Shown in pieces: positions 45,510 through 57,550 of a stretch of 64,000 bases of DNA (position 1 is its first letter; every line of letters begins with the position of its first letter). The position numbers were made by a program, and so were the translations under genes. The DNA lies in the NCBI RefSeq assembly GCF_027942865.1, contig NC_134515.1, positions 35,143,025-35,207,024 of the forward strand, given 5' to 3'. Source of the stretch: Odontesthes bonariensis (taxonomy: Eukaryota; Chordata; Actinopteri; Atheriniformes; Atherinopsidae). The notes below the pieces were generated by a model, which was not told the DNA's origin, made no database searches, and saw nothing but the letters and a program-made list of their open reading frames with translations.

Positions 45510-47270
45510 GGTATGATCTTTATGAACATGGGGAGAAAATAGATGAAATCAAATAATGCAACAGCTAACACAGAGGGCTGTTACTAAATATCTTATTCCT
45601 GAAATTAATGGAAAAGGTGGCTTTAAACACACTGACCATTATTATTCCAGTCTATATACTGCAAAACTATCTGAGACTGAATCTGCTCTACAAATATTTT
45701 CCCTTAACCTTGAATTATCAAGAGTACAATCTTGTATATCTGGAGCTTGATGTTGAATAGAGGACAATATTTCAGTTGATTAGTTCCCAGAGGCAATGAG
45801 CGTGTAGCAGCCAATTTGCTACTGCCAAGGTGTAATGTTTGAACATGTACACTGGGTGTCACTGAAGGTTCAGGTATAAAGGTAGGAGCATTGCTGTTGA
45901 TGTTAGGTGTTGACCCGGAAGGGCAAATGGCTTTTGACCGTTACCTGTCTGTGGTATAGCAGCCTGATTGTAATGGCTAGCGTTTTAATGGAATAAACAA
46001 AACAACACTTTCGCATAGAAGATGCCTTTGTGGACTTCGTTAATAACGCGTCAGCCAGGTCATTCCTGGGTCACACAATAGCTCAAGGTGAGCTCCTATA
46101 ACAGAGCGTATGCAAAAAGTCACCTGAACTGGATGGCTAGTCATCTTAGTTCTTTAAGACATTTTCAGAGGTAATTGCTTCTCTTTTTCTCTGTTTTTAT
46201 GGAATCACTCTCTCCAGGTTTCCAAGAGACAACTGCCCCCCAGAATCTGAAGAGGGACAAAGATCCTCATCAGTCTACTTTGTATATTTCTTTATTCAAC
46301 ATGATTTAAGAATTCTATTTTCGATTTTATTTTTCAACAGTTGTTGCAGCAGATCACATGGACTGTGTAAAGAGTCAGTATTCATTCTTTGATATCTCAT
46401 CAATGTCCTATAGAATCCCACTCCATCCAACATGCCAGAGGTTGTACTATCACTTAATGTTGAGAAGACTTTTGATTAGTTGGAGTGGGATTGCCTTTTT
46501 GCGCTCTTGACTTTTTTTTTTGGTTTAGGCTCATTTTGAGGTTTAAAAGTATTTACTTTTCTCCAGCAGCTGCAGTTTGTTCTATCAATAACTTCTCCAC
46601 TTTTATTTGTCATGTTGATGTTATTGAGCCATAAACATTTGTTATACGGCAGAACGTTTATATCAAAGGAGTAATCCAGGTATATATAGGTATAGAATAT
46701 AAGGTATCATTATTTATGGAAGACTTCTTATTCTATTTGTCAGACCCTCTTGTCAAATCTCTTTAGGCTATTGAGCACAATGCAATTATTTGGAAAAATA
46801 TCTAGTGACAAAATAAATCCTTACCAAAGTAATCTGATCATAATCACTACTGCTTCTAAAAACATTTCCCCTGATTCGAAACCTTCCAAAATCAAAAGAA
46901 ATCATTTTGAATACGTTGAATTACAAAACTTCTTTGAAGCCAATTTCTGCCTATGATAGATGGTTTATAAAAAAAGATTGGACATTGGTATTTGTTGCCC
47001 CAATCTTTAAGTGAAATGTTGATACCATCAAAATAAATGCACTACAGAGGATTCTTTATTTGTCTCAAAATCTTTCTACATTTCTGACCAAACGCTTTTT
47101 CTTTTCCATAAACAAATTATATCAGCATTTACATTCTAATTGCAAAAAAAAAAAAACAGCAAAGCATTGCATATAGGCCTTGTTTACTACCTCCCTGCCT
47201 CCCAACCTTTTGCTTTAGCCAGCATCAGTGTTATCTTATTGAGTGGATGACATAGACGGTTTCACAAATA
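45510..47270 (+). pseudogene. L1-type LINE ORF2 remnant, split by a solo LTR
   Basis: Blocks in changing frames follow the order of an L1-type reverse transcriptase: LYEHGEKIDEI (45510), YYSSLYTAKLSETES (45643-45690), SPELDG and FFKTFSEVIASLF (46115-46190), LKRDKDPH (46240), PEVVLSLNVEKTFD (46434-46475, the first catalytic region, with stop after FD), and HFEYVELQNFFEANFCL (46905-46953). Many stops; old and inactive. The solo LTR 45803-46103 lies inside. Confidence 0.78.
45803..46103 (+). mobile_element. Solo LTR
   Basis: This 301-bp sequence begins TGTAGCAGCC and ends CCTATAACA. GAGCG is duplicated on both sides (45798-45802 and 46104-46108). It has a TATA box at 45875-45880 and AATAAA at 45992-45997. 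It is inserted in the L1 relic; removing it restores L1 order. A 5-base duplication suits Ty3/gypsy or BEL elements. The internal part was lost by LTR-LTR recombination. Confidence 0.85.
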
Positions 47271-47586
47271 ATAAGTGACAGCTTTTAGAGACTTCGTCCT
47301 AAAAGTGTAAATGTTTTTCAATAGGTTCACTTCAGATAAACATTAATGCTCCTCACCTGCATTCAGCTACATAATCCTCACACTCCACCTGTACCCAGAG
47401 CTTTTTTGTCTAACCTCCACAGTGTGGAAGCTAACTTCCCCTAACCCAGTCACAAATCTTCACACAGCCTCACCAGCATGTCCCCCTACATTAGGACACA
47501 CTACTACATCCTTTGCCTACCCCCAAAAATACTGGTGGATGTGTCCACAAACACATTTTGTGAGACTGGAGGGTTGTGTGTTTTAG
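47271..47586. other. Non-coding
   Basis: No gene recognised; the L2 open frame begins after the stop at 47584-47586. Confidence 0.4.
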
Positions 47587-49587
47587 TCGATAGTCAGTAG
47601 CACAGGAACCAAAGGGGGCTGTACTCTCACTACAGTAAACAGATTAACAAACCCTCCAGTTTCACTGCCTTTAGAACTCATTTCTACATCCAAGTGTAAT
47701 GAGTTTGCAATATTCTTTAATGACAAAGTTCAAGGCATTAAAAATGCAATAATTTCCACAGCACAAATAACTACTCTGCAGCCAGCTAGACACCTAGAGC
47801 TGACACATTTCACACCTGTTACTGACAAAACAGTCGAAGAGACCATCTGCAGTCTGAGTTCATCAACGTGCTGCCTTGATGAGTTACCCACTAGATTCCT
47901 AAAGTCTGTGCTGAGCAGTTTGTTACCACAACTTGCTCATCTAGTCAACATCTCACTCCAGACTGGAACATATCCAAAGGCCTTAAAAACCGCTGTCATT
48001 AAGCCTCTTCTAAAGAAGAGCAATCTTGATGCCACAGTACTGAACAACTACCGGCCCATATCAAACCTGCCATTCTTAGGTAAAGTCCTAGAAAAAGTTG
48101 TATACCAACAGCTTAGTGACTTTCTCCTGTCTAACAATGCTTTTGATACTTTCCAATCAGGCTTTAGGCCCCACCACAGCACTGAGACAGCTCTGATCAA
48201 GGTGACAAATGACATCCGCCTGAACACAGATGCAAGTAGAGTCACAGTCTTAGTTCTGCTGGACCTGAGTGCTGCCTTTGACACAGTTGACCATGCGATC
48301 TTATTACAGAGGTTAGAAGACTGGGTGGGAATCTCTGGTCGTGCTTTAAACTGGTTCAAGTCCTATCTGGAGGACAGGAAATATTTTGTTGAAATTGGTA
48401 ACTGTGTCTCAGACCAAATGGCTATGACCTGTGGGGTTCCCCAGGGGTCAATCCTGGGACCCGTATTGTTCAATCTGTACATGCTTCCACTAGGCCAGCT
48501 AATACGCAGCTATAATGTGTCCTACCACAATTATGCAGATGACACTCAGATCTACGTGTCACTGACGGCAGGAGAACACGGGCCTGTAGATACACTGTGT
48601 CGCTGCATCGAACAGATCAGTGTGTGGATGCAAAACAATTTCCTCCAGCTAAACTCAGACAAAACTGAAATCATTGTCTGTGGCCCACAGAAACAAAGAG
48701 AAAGTGTTATCAGTTACCTTGAGACTCTCTCTCTTAAACCTAACTATCAAGTTAGAAATCTCGGGGTAATATTGGACTCAGACCTGAACTTTAACAGCCA
48801 CATTAAATCTGTAACATCAGCAGCTTTTTACCATCTAAAAAACATTGCCAGAATCAAAGGAATAGTGTCTAAACCAGACTTAGAGAGACTAATCCATGCG
48901 TTTGTCTCCAGCAGGTTAGACTGCTGTAACGGCCTGCTCACTGGGCTCTCTAAACGGGCTATAAGACAGCTGCAGTACATCCAGAACGCTGCTGCTCGAG
49001 TCCTGACTAGAACCAGGAAATACGACCATATTAGTCCAGTGCTCAGGTCTCTGCACTGGCTTCCTGTCGCTCAGAGAATAGACTTTAAAACAGCTCTGCT
49101 TGTGTACAAGTCTCTTCACGGTCAAGCGCCAAAGTACATCTCTGACATGTTAGAGCCATATGAACCAACTCGGGCTCTGAGAACCTCAGGGAGGGGTCTC
49201 CTGCTGGTGCCCAGAGTCAGGACTAAACAAGGTGAGGCTGCATTTCAGTTTTATGCCCCTAAAATCTGGAACAGTCTTCCAGAAGATGTGAGACAGGCCT
49301 CAACTCTGACAATGTTTAAATCCAGGCTGAAAACAGTTCTATTTAGCTGTGCATATGACACCTGAAAGTATTTTATCTGCACTCTTCACTTTTTAATTAC
49401 TTAATGATTATTTTAATGGGTTTTAAATTTCTTTCTTTTTTAATTTCTTTCTTTTCTTTTCTTTTTTTTTATTCCTTTTTAATGGTTTTATTGCCTTCTT
49501 GTGATTTTATGTAGCTGTAAAGCACTTTGAATTGCCCTGTGTATGAATTGTGCTCTATAAATAAAATTGCCTTGCCTTGCCTTGCCA
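47587..49587 (+). mobile_element. L2 LINE (family A), 5'-truncated
   Basis: This is the best preserved LINE copy here. It carries the whole reverse-transcriptase region (see the coding entry) and a 3' untranslated part ending in GCCTTGCCTTGCC repeats at about 49566-49587. The endonuclease and first ORF are missing. The exact 5' edge is uncertain. Confidence 0.9.
47908..49365 (+). CDS. L2-type reverse transcriptase, open frame
   Basis: The reverse transcriptase copies LINE RNA into the genome. The frame is open from 47587; the first ATG is at 47908, so the protein start is not natural but an effect of 5' truncation. Recognisable motifs are NNYRPISNLPFLGK, FQSGFRPHHSTETAL, LLDLSAAFDTVDH (first catalytic Asp), [13 protein letters not shown] and YNVSYHNYADDTQIY (catalytic YADD). 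The thumb and C-terminal part runs through LDSDLNFNSHIKSV to FKSRLKTVLFSCAYDT. No stop or frameshift occurs over about 590 codons, which points to recent insertion. Without the endonuclease it cannot move itself. Confidence 0.92.
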   Translation: MLSSLLPQLAHLVNISLQTGTYPKALKTAVIKPLLKKSNLDATVLNNYRPISNLPFLGKVLEKVVYQQLSDFLLSNNAFDTFQSGFRPHHSTETALIKVTNDIRLNTDASRVTVLVLLDLSAAFDTVDHAILLQRLEDWVGISGRALNWFKSYLEDRKYFVEIGNCVSDQMAMTCGVPQGSILGPVLFNLYMLPLGQLIRSYNVSYHNYADDTQIYVSLTAGEHGPVDTLCRCIEQISVWMQNNFLQLNSDKTEIIVCGPQKQRESVISYLETLSLKPNYQVRNLGVILDSDLNFNSHIKSVTSAAFYHLKNIARIKGIVSKPDLERLIHAFVSSRLDCCNGLLTGLSKRAIRQLQYIQNAAARVLTRTRKYDHISPVLRSLHWLPVAQRIDFKTALLVYKSLHGQAPKYISDMLEPYEPTRALRTSGRGLLLVPRVRTKQGEAAFQFYAPKIWNSLPEDVRQASTLTMFKSRLKTVLFSCAYDT

Positions 49588-49689
49588 CTGTTTCTCTTCA
49601 TATTGTGAAGGGTATAACATACCTCAGTCTTCCAGTAAAACTGAGAGTCATGTCATCTCCAAAAATACTCAGATGACTTCGCAACTGTA

Positions 49690-50260
49690 GGGTGTATCAG
49701 TGATTGACAAGAGACTGTGTACAGGGAACTGGTTTACAGTTTTGTGGTATGGTTTATAGAACATTGAATGTAAACAAAGACAAAGGAGATTACTGGATTT
49801 TTGGAGGATCAAGAATAAGCCAAATGCTAATGCCATCTTTAGTGAAGAGGTGGAGGTAATAGAGGACCAGACTAGAAATGCAGCACTGAGGCCATGGACA
49901 AGAAGGGACAGAGTTAACTACCCCCCCTGTAAACGCTTAGGGCCTACAGTGTCTGCACCAAAATGCTGCATATCTTCTACAAGTCTGTGGTGGAGAGCTC
50001 CGTCTGCTTTGCAGCCAGCAGTTGGGGCTGCAGCATCAGAGGTAGTGACTCAAAGAAACTGAACAAACCGATAAGAACAATGCTGGCTCTGTGCTGGGGA
50101 ATGCTCTGGAGCCCCTTGACCCAATTGTGCAAAGAAGAGTGCTGCACAAGATGTTGAACATAACCAACAATACTGGCCACCCAGTTTTTAAACTCCAAAA
50201 AATGGTACAGGAGGTCATTCCACCCAGCAGCAATGGCCATACACAGTGACTGCTTACGAT
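49690..50260 (+). pseudogene. Non-LTR retrotransposon C-terminal remnant
   Basis: It reads LRAYSVCTKMLHIFYKSVVE and SSWGCSIRGSDSKKLNK, then after a shift PLDPIVQRRVLHKMLNI-type text. This is the end of a CR1/Rex1- or jockey-like LINE protein. The family assignment is uncertain. Confidence 0.6.
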
Positions 50261-50289
50261 GAATCATAAATTTAATTTTTGAGCTAATT

Positions 50290-51849
50290 GAGTTTTATTA
50301 ATAAACTGATTATTGAATTAAGTTATTATTAACAATAATCCTAATCATAATATGATAAAGTACCGCAACATTCAATTCTCTGTTTAGGATTAATCAAGGC
50401 TTGGCAAAGAGATTTCACATCCCAAGGTTCCATTTTTGAAAAGACAACTACAATTGGTTTTTCATAGCCTCTCACTCTCAAGCTTGCTATCTTATCCACT
50501 TGCTTCTGTTAGACTCAATTTTAAATCAGGGAAAGAATGGAGGCCATTTAAAGGCAAGGTTTACAAATTTAAGAACACTTGGAATTAGGACCCAAATTAA
50601 CATGGTTGATAGTTGAAAATTATTCAAAGGATTTACTTATCATCCCATCACCTATATATCATGTCAGGCATGCTGTTGTTCAGTTTAAGATTTTAAACCA
50701 ACATAAAAGGTCAAAATAAAGCTGTGCTGCTTTAGACTAAAACTAGACCCATGATGTGATAATGTAAACAGGCCCCAGCAAAGCTTTTCTTTGTGATCTG
50801 GACTAAAACTACATCACTTTCAACAATCAGTTTAATTTACAACCTCCAACCCCTTACTGTTACATTTGGGGTTGTGCCACACAGTATGCATCTGAGCAAT
50901 ATAGGTATAATATGCTAGTTTAATGCCCTTTATGTCATGATACTGACTTTCCTCAATTTCTCTTTTTGATGCAGAGAAACGGCAGCTCAATTCTAATCTT
51001 GTCACTCTATCACTAAGGGTTAGTTCAGACACTCTTTTGAGTACATTAAATTCTCCCATTTGTGTCTGCAATGTTGTTCTTTTGGGCACTACCCGTAGCT
51101 TGTGACAGTAGGTGAGGGTAGGAACTTCTGTAGATAATAACCAGAATCACCTTGTAGCTCATATCCCTTCATCACAACAGACTGGTGCTGCATTATCACT
51201 GAAGACACAGCACTAATCTACCTATTTCACGACAATTTTTAAAATTCCTTTATAACTTGTATGAGACTACTGTTTCCTCCTCTTTCCAGAATTACCTGTT
51301 GTCATAGGCACCAAAGGAATATGGATCAGTATTATTCTGGGCTCCACACCAACCAACCCTGCAGACCGGCGTGTCAAGTAAAGAAAACAAGAGCAGCTCA
51401 TTTGTTCAAAGACTGAAAAAAAAAAAAAATCAAAGGAGCTTAAATTTACATTCCTCTGCCCTCTTGGCTTCTCAAGAATTCACAGCCAGTGTCAAATGGA
51501 ACACTTGGTAAGCTGTTTAAGTTTAAGGAAACCCAACTTTCAATGGTTGTAAAAGTGCCACACATTTAATATCAAAGTCTGTTGATATGTAGACTTTTGA
51601 CTGAATTTGCTGAATAAATGGAGGCCTTAAATGGAGTCACAAGTTCTTGAATATAATAAAAAATATTGAACATCTAAGTGTGTTTTGTATCCTCAGCCAC
51701 TTAAAGCAGAATGTCAGGACGATTTCAAAGAGAGACATACCTGAGTCATAAAAAGTGAGAAAGACAAGGACAAGTTAATAAGAACGACAATGTTATATGT
51801 ACATGGAGAGTAAAAAAAAGCAGAGTGAGGAAAGGTGCATCATGGGAGG
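50290..51849. other. Non-coding, no feature recognised
   Basis: No supported gene. A short open stretch behind an acceptor-like CTTTCCAG at 51290 has no known match. Confidence 0.35.
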
Positions 51850-52497
51850 TCCCCCAGCAGTCTAGGCCTATAGTGGCATAACTATGGGATGTTTGACAGT
51901 TCACCTGGGCCATCCCTAACTATCAGCTTTATCAAAAAGGAAAGTTTTAAACCTAATCCTAAAGAGACGTGTCTGCTCCCCAGATACATACTGACAGCTG
52001 GTTCCACAGAGACGGGCCTGATAACTGAAGGCTCTGCCTCCCATTCCACTCTGGGAACCACAACTAAACCTGCAGCCTGAGAGTAAAGCACTCAGTGGGA
52101 TATTTACAAAACAATGAGATATGATGGAGCTTGGTCATTAGGAGCTTTATTTGTGAGGTGAAGAGTTTTGAATTCTATTCTGAATTTAACAGGGAGCCAA
52201 TGAAGAGAAGCTAAAACTGGAGAAATATGATCTATCCTGTTAGTTCTCACCAGAACTCTGGCTGCAGCATTTTGGATCAACTGAAGGCTTTTCAGAGAAT
52301 TTTTTGGACAGGCCAATTATAAAGAATTACAATAGTCCAATGTTGAATTAAAAAATGCAGTTTTTCTGCATTACTCTGAGACAGGATGTTCCTGATTTCA
52401 ACAATGAAGGCAGTCCCAGAAACCTGATTTACATGTGAGTCAAAGGACAGATTCTGGTCCAAAACAACTCCAATTCCTCACTGTAGTACTAGAAGCC
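51850..52497 (-). mobile_element. L2 LINE (family B), degenerate
   Basis: Minus-strand fragments NSLKSLQLIQNAAARVL, DHISPVLASLHWLPVKFRI and AAGLVVVPRVEWEAEPSVI match family B with many frame changes. Its 5' edge abuts a family A copy. Confidence 0.8.
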
Positions 52498-53978
52498 AAT
52501 GAAATATTTTGTTGAAATTGGTAACTGTGTCTCAGACCAAATGGCTATGACCTGTGGGGTTCCCCAGGGGTCAATCCTGGGGCCCCTATTGTTCAATATG
52601 TACATGCTTCCATTAGGCCAGCTAATATGCAGCTATAATTCAATTCAATTCAATTCAATTCATTTTTATTTATATAGCGCCAAATACAACAAATGTCATC
52701 TCAAGGCACTTAGATAATAAAGTCCAATTCAAGCCAATTGGAATTCAATTCATTGTAATCCAATTCGTTCATATAGAGCCAATTCAAAAACAAGTTCCTA
52801 GCTAAGGAAACCAACAGATTGCACTGAAAACTTTTTCTTTTTCGGTCCAATCTCCCGTCCTGAGCGTGCATGAGGCGACTGTGGAGAGAAACGACTCCCT
52901 TTTAACAGGAAGAAACCTCTGGCAGAACCAGACTCAGGAAGGGTGGCCATCCGCCTCGACCAGCTGGGGTTTGAGAAGACAGGCACTGTAACACCATTCA
53001 AAGGATATCTGTTGGAACAGGGAAACACGAGTTAATGACCACAATAATGTCACATATACAAAGAGAGTAAAGTGAGGAAAGGTGAGACAGATGAGGCCCC
53101 CCAGCAGTCTAGGCCTATAGCAGCTTAACTATGGGATGTTTCAGGATCACCTGAGCCATCCCTAACTAATAATGTGTCCTACCACCACTATGCAGATGAC
53201 ACTCAGATCTACGTGTCACTGACGGCAGGAGAACACGGGCCTGTAGATACACTGTGTCGCTGCATCGAACAGATCAGTGTGTGGATGCAAAACAATTTTC
53301 TCCAGCTAAACTCAGACAAAACTGAAATCACTGTCTGTGGCCCACAGAAACAAAGAGAAAGTGTTATTTTTATCTCAGTTACCTTGAGACTCTCTAAAAC
53401 CTAATAATCAGGTTAGAAATCTCGGGGTTATATTGGACTCAGACCTGAACTTTAACAGCCACATTAAATTAATAACATCAGCAGCTTTTTACCATCTAAA
53501 AACATTGCCAGAATCAAAGAAATAGTGTCTAAACCAGACATAGAAAGAATGATCCATGCCTTTGTCTCCAGCAGGTTAGACTGCTGTAACGGCCTGCTCA
53601 CTGGGCTCTAAACGGGCTGTAAGACAGCTGCAGTACATCCAAAATGCTGCTGCTCGAGTCCTGACTAGAACCAGGAAACATGACCATATTAGTCCAGTGC
53701 TCATGTCTCTGCACTGGCTTCCTGTCCCTCAGAGAATAGACTTTAAAACAGCTCTGCTTGTGTACAAGTCTCTTCATGGTCAAGCGCCAAAGTACATCTC
53801 TGACATGTTAGAGCCATATGAACCAACTGGGACTCTGAGAACCTCAGGGAGGGGTCTCCTGCTGGTGCCCAGAGTCCGGACTAAACAAGGTGAGGCTGCG
53901 TTTCAGTTTTATGCTCCTAAAATTCCAGAAGATGTGAGACAGGCCTCAACTCTGACAATGTTTAAATCCAGGCTGAAA
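52498..53978 (+). mobile_element. L2 LINE (family A), interrupted by family B
   Basis: The copy starts within the reverse transcriptase ([26 protein letters not shown]), is split at 52637/53168, and continues with VSYHHYADDTQIY to FKSRLKT. Frameshifts lie near 53370 and 53600, and a five-codon deletion at APKI/PEDVRQ. The 3' end is cut off by the foldback element at 53979. Confidence 0.9.
52638..53167 (-). mobile_element. L2 LINE (family B) 3' end nested in family A
   Basis: On the minus strand it ends in GAATTGAATTGAATTGAA repeats. It contains no full coding part. A short ATAAT duplication fits the junctions (CTATAAT before, ATAATGTGTCC after). Confidence 0.85.
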
Positions 53979-54890
53979 ACTACGGTGGCCCTGAAGTGCA
54001 AATCACGGCAAAAGAGAAAACACAACGACATTAACCAAAATGGGTAGGTACCCTCGGGCGGCATGAATCGTTGTTGATTGGACTGGTGGTGGTCCGTGCT
54101 TTAAACCGGACAGAATATGGTTTACATGTTTTCAAAATATGAGCGCCGCTAGTGACAACTTACACACTGCTATCAAAGAATACTATATTGAAAAATAAGT
54201 AATAATGAACTCATATGATGATGGTGGCCTTAAAGGGACAGTTTGCCTCTTTTGACATGAAGCTGTATGACATCCCATATCAGCAATATCATTTATGAAC
54301 ATTTTCTTACCCCCTGCTGCGTCCTGTGAGCCAAGTTCCAGCCTCGTTTTGGTGTTGACGAAGGTAGTCCGGCTAGTTGGCTGGGGTCACAAAAATAAAG
54401 CGTTTTGCTTCTCAAAACAATATGCGTTCAAAAGAGTAATACATTTGCATCACAAAATCGTTCTCCAGAAAAAGTCAGCCGGACTAGCCAGACTACCTTC
54501 GTCAACGCCAAAACGAGGCTGGAACTCGGCTCTAAAAAGTTCAGGCCACCATCATATGAGTTCATTACAGATAGTGTTTTTTGTTCCTCTATATAAAGTT
54601 TAATAACATCTTCTCAATATCTTTTGAGATCTTTTTATTAACATCGAGAGATAAAGCAAGTAAGACGGGACAGTCGCATCAAAATATTCTTTAATAGTAG
54701 TGCGTTGCGTGTACGTTATCACCAGCAGCGCTCATATTTTGAAAACATGTAAACCATAGTCTTTTTGGTTTAAAGCACGGACCACCACCAGTCCAATCAG
54801 CGACGATTCATGTCGCCCCGAGGGTACCTACCTTTTCCGTTTTGGTTAATGTCGTTGTGATTTCTCTTTTGCCGTTGTGATTTTCAATAT
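53979..54890. mobile_element. Large foldback element
   Basis: Arms of about 250 and 345 bp (53980-54233 and 54543-54886) are inverted copies. Matching stretches include CAAAAGAGAAA(A/T)CACAACGA, ATTGGACTGGTGGTGGTCCG and TTTACATGTTTTCAAAATAT. The centre holds a TTAA-type element. No transposase lies between the arms. The Harbinger relic just to the right may or may not be related. Confidence 0.75.
54232..54543. mobile_element. TTAA-type element inside the foldback
   Basis: It starts TTAAAGGGACAGTTTGCCTC and contains an internal inverted repeat (CCAGCCTCGTTTTGGTGTTG near 54340 and its complement near 54505-54525). A half copy in the opposite direction lies at 56880-57042. Confidence 0.6.
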
Positions 54891-54894
54891 CGTG

Positions 54895-55450
54895 CAATTC
54901 TGGCATGCCTTCTCTGGGCTACAGAGTAGTTTCCCCCCCGCTGTATCCAGACACACCCACCTGGCCTTCAGCTCAGTGCGCTCCACAACAGCACGGGTGC
55001 TTTGATGTGTACATGTGTCTCGTGCTCCGATTATGTTTGGCAGTTCAGCTACGGCATGAGAGTCCCTCTTAATCTGTACTTGTTGGACAGCGGTGTATGG
55101 GAATCTGATGTACCATGGGGGATAAACTGATGAGAGCTTTGATGACCAAGGGGAGGACACGACTTACAGAGGACTGGGACACCCCCGATCTGTCTCCAAT
55201 CTCCCTCTGAAAGGTTCCAGTGGCCAAAAATCCAAGGGTGGCGAGGACCTGGACGTGTGGTGGAATTTGGTTTGATCGGCGTGTTTCTCTCTGGAGTTGT
55301 GGGTCAAGCAAGTTGCATATTTGTAGCAGTACAGTCCTTGGCAATCTAAATTGCGATGTCAGCCATTCTTCTGTCTCTGCAGGATATGTACACGGTCTCT
55401 TCCAAGAGCCTGACGCGCTAAAGGCGCTAGCATGGTTGATGCGTCTGTCA
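54895..55450 (-). pseudogene. PIF/Harbinger transposase remnant (HARBI1-like)
   Basis: The minus strand encodes PPHVQVLATLGFLATGTFQR, then EIGDRSGVSQSSVSRVLP, and after a frameshift YIRFPYTAVQQVQIKR and LPNIIGARDT. This is the helix-turn-helix region and the run-up to the first catalytic Asp of Harbinger nucleases. The remaining catalytic residues are not visible. Confidence 0.78.
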
Positions 55451-55499
55451 CGGTGGTGGCGGACCGTGACGTCAAAATGACGTATCAGGCCTGGCGCTT

Positions 55500-56879
55500 C
55501 CCGGGGGCTTCAGACCTTCACCTCTATTGACTGAATACTGTCATTGCTCATTCGGACATTAAGGATCTGTGTGATGGGCAAGTTGCTTTGCTTCAAGGAA
55601 GTTTGTGTGTAGTGGCACTTTTTCTTTTCAATCTGCATGCAGAATAGCAAATTGAACAGTAATGCATTTTTTACAAACCCATTAATAATACAGTGAAGTC
55701 CATCATTGTTTTCCTCTTTGGTTCATTTTACTGTTTAATCTGTTGAGGAAAAGTCTGTTTAACTTTGTAACTAAATGTATATTTTTTTTATATAGCGGTC
55801 TCTGGTTCCGGTTTATTCTGGTTTCAAGTTGATTAGTCACACACATAAAATGCTATTGATGCACACAGAACCATGATTTAAATTGTGAATTGTGTACTGG
55901 ACTTTCAACAACTTCATAGAACAAGGAAGTTTGTATTTACTTATTTATCAGAATTATCCTTACAATTGATTTTCCCGTCAAAAGTAGAGTAGAAAGGTGC
56001 AATAATGCAACAATGCAAAAAAATATACAGAATAGGCCCCAATGACAAAGCAGTCACATCCTATATGGTACACAGTTGACAGACAAAATCATTATTTGCA
56101 GTTTTATAGCCTTCTTGTAACAGGGTTTGATGTTATTTTGCATAACGTTCTGAGAATATGCTAAAAGTATGGGTCAGTTATCAAAAGATTAATGATGACA
56201 ATTTTTTTTAAAGTATTTTTCTCTGTAAGGTTCATAGAATAATACCATTTGTTTAAACTTGGTAACATCTTTCCGGTAACCTTTCACAATACTTGCATTG
56301 CCAAAATAGAGCAGGATCATTTTAAATGAGCCTCTCAAATGTAGTTAGTGATTAAGTATTTGTGGGGAAATTATAGAAGAAGAAAAAAAAAAACTGATCC
56401 CAATTTTTTTTCTTGACAAAGTTATTCAAGTTTGACAAAATACAGTTTTGTAACAGTGTTTTTTCTGTTGACTTTGTCAGACTGCTGGTCTGAGCTTTCC
56501 TGTATGGTGGATGTTTACACAACTCAAGACTGGGTTCAGCAGCACCAGAAGAACATGAAGTGCTGCTCGCTCAGTGTTTACTTTGTTCCTAAAATAGTAC
56601 TGGACAAAAACCATACAACCACTCTGGCCAACAGTCATTTTAGCTCCCGTTCCTAATAGGGTTATTCAACCCTGTATATACAGAGAACTGTATACTTGAT
56701 CCAGGTTTTTGACCCATATCACAAATTCCAATAGAATTGTTGGTGTTTTTAACTTGCGTATCAACAAAATGTGATAAGTGGTACCAATATACAAAAATAT
56801 ATATTTTTTTCAACATTTCTATGGACAAACTCAGAATTCTACTCATACTTTAGACCTCCGTTCATTACGCTTTATTTTT
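55500..56879. other. Non-coding, no feature recognised
   Basis: An open frame at 56432-56656 has no family signature. No gene is claimed. Confidence 0.4.
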
Positions 56880-57042
56880 TTAAGCCCAGCCAACTAGCCG
56901 GACTACCTTCATCAACGCCAAAACGAGGCTGGAACTCCACTCACAGTAGGCAGTAGAGGGTAAGAACATGTTCATAAATAATATTGCTAGTATGGGATGT
57001 CATACAGCTTCATGTCAAAAGAGGCGAATTATCCCTTTAAGC
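56880..57042 (-). mobile_element. Half copy of TTAA-type element
   Basis: On the minus strand it starts CTTAAAGGGATAATTCGCCT and runs through CCAGCCTCGTTTTGGCGTTG to GGCTGGGCTT. Same family as 54232-54543; the second half is missing. Confidence 0.7.
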
Positions 57043-57195
57043 CAGCAGAATTCATGGTGTGGAAATTAACTTAGGAACAGTTTTTGACTCAGTTAAATTT
57101 TGAGTGGGTCATGGGTTGTTGTTTTTTTTGTTCTTGTCCTTCAAACGGGATAAATTAAGGAAACAGACACTAAACATTAGGCTGCAAAAGTCTAC

Positions 57196-57201
57196 TTTAT
57201 T
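57196..57201 (-). promoter_or_regulatory. Probable poly(A) signal of ppdpf
   Basis: AATAAA on the minus strand, about 350 bases after the ppdpf stop codon. It would give a 3' untranslated region of roughly 370 bases. Confidence 0.5.
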
Positions 57202-57550
57202 GCATTTGCAATGTCACAAGGTGAAAAAAAAAAAAGTTAGAACAAAGGCATATGAATGTATGCACCACACCATGTCTACAATATCAAACAGATAACATTA
57301 GACATGTTCAGGTGCACAACTTTTGCACCAGCTTGTTTTTTTTCCCTCTCATTTTTGGTCTGTTATCAGAATAATAAAAATAAAAAAAAAAACACAAGAA
57401 CACAAGGTTACAGAAGTAAGTAACGCAGCCTATACTACAGTGAAAAAAAAAGTAATAATAATTGTTAACGGGACAGCCACCCGTCACCTAGCGTTGGTCG
57501 ATGAATCAATTCTCCCCGAAGTCCAGTGTGGGCTGGAGTGAGATGCAGGA

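Noticed and set aside
51297..51380. Possible exon with acceptor CTTTCCAG and donor CAA/GTAAAG
   Set aside because: One short peptide without homology; splice-like motifs of this quality occur by chance.
56432..56656. 74-codon open frame resembling a secreted peptide start
   Set aside because: No recognised family; the hydrophobic start comes from a T-rich stretch.
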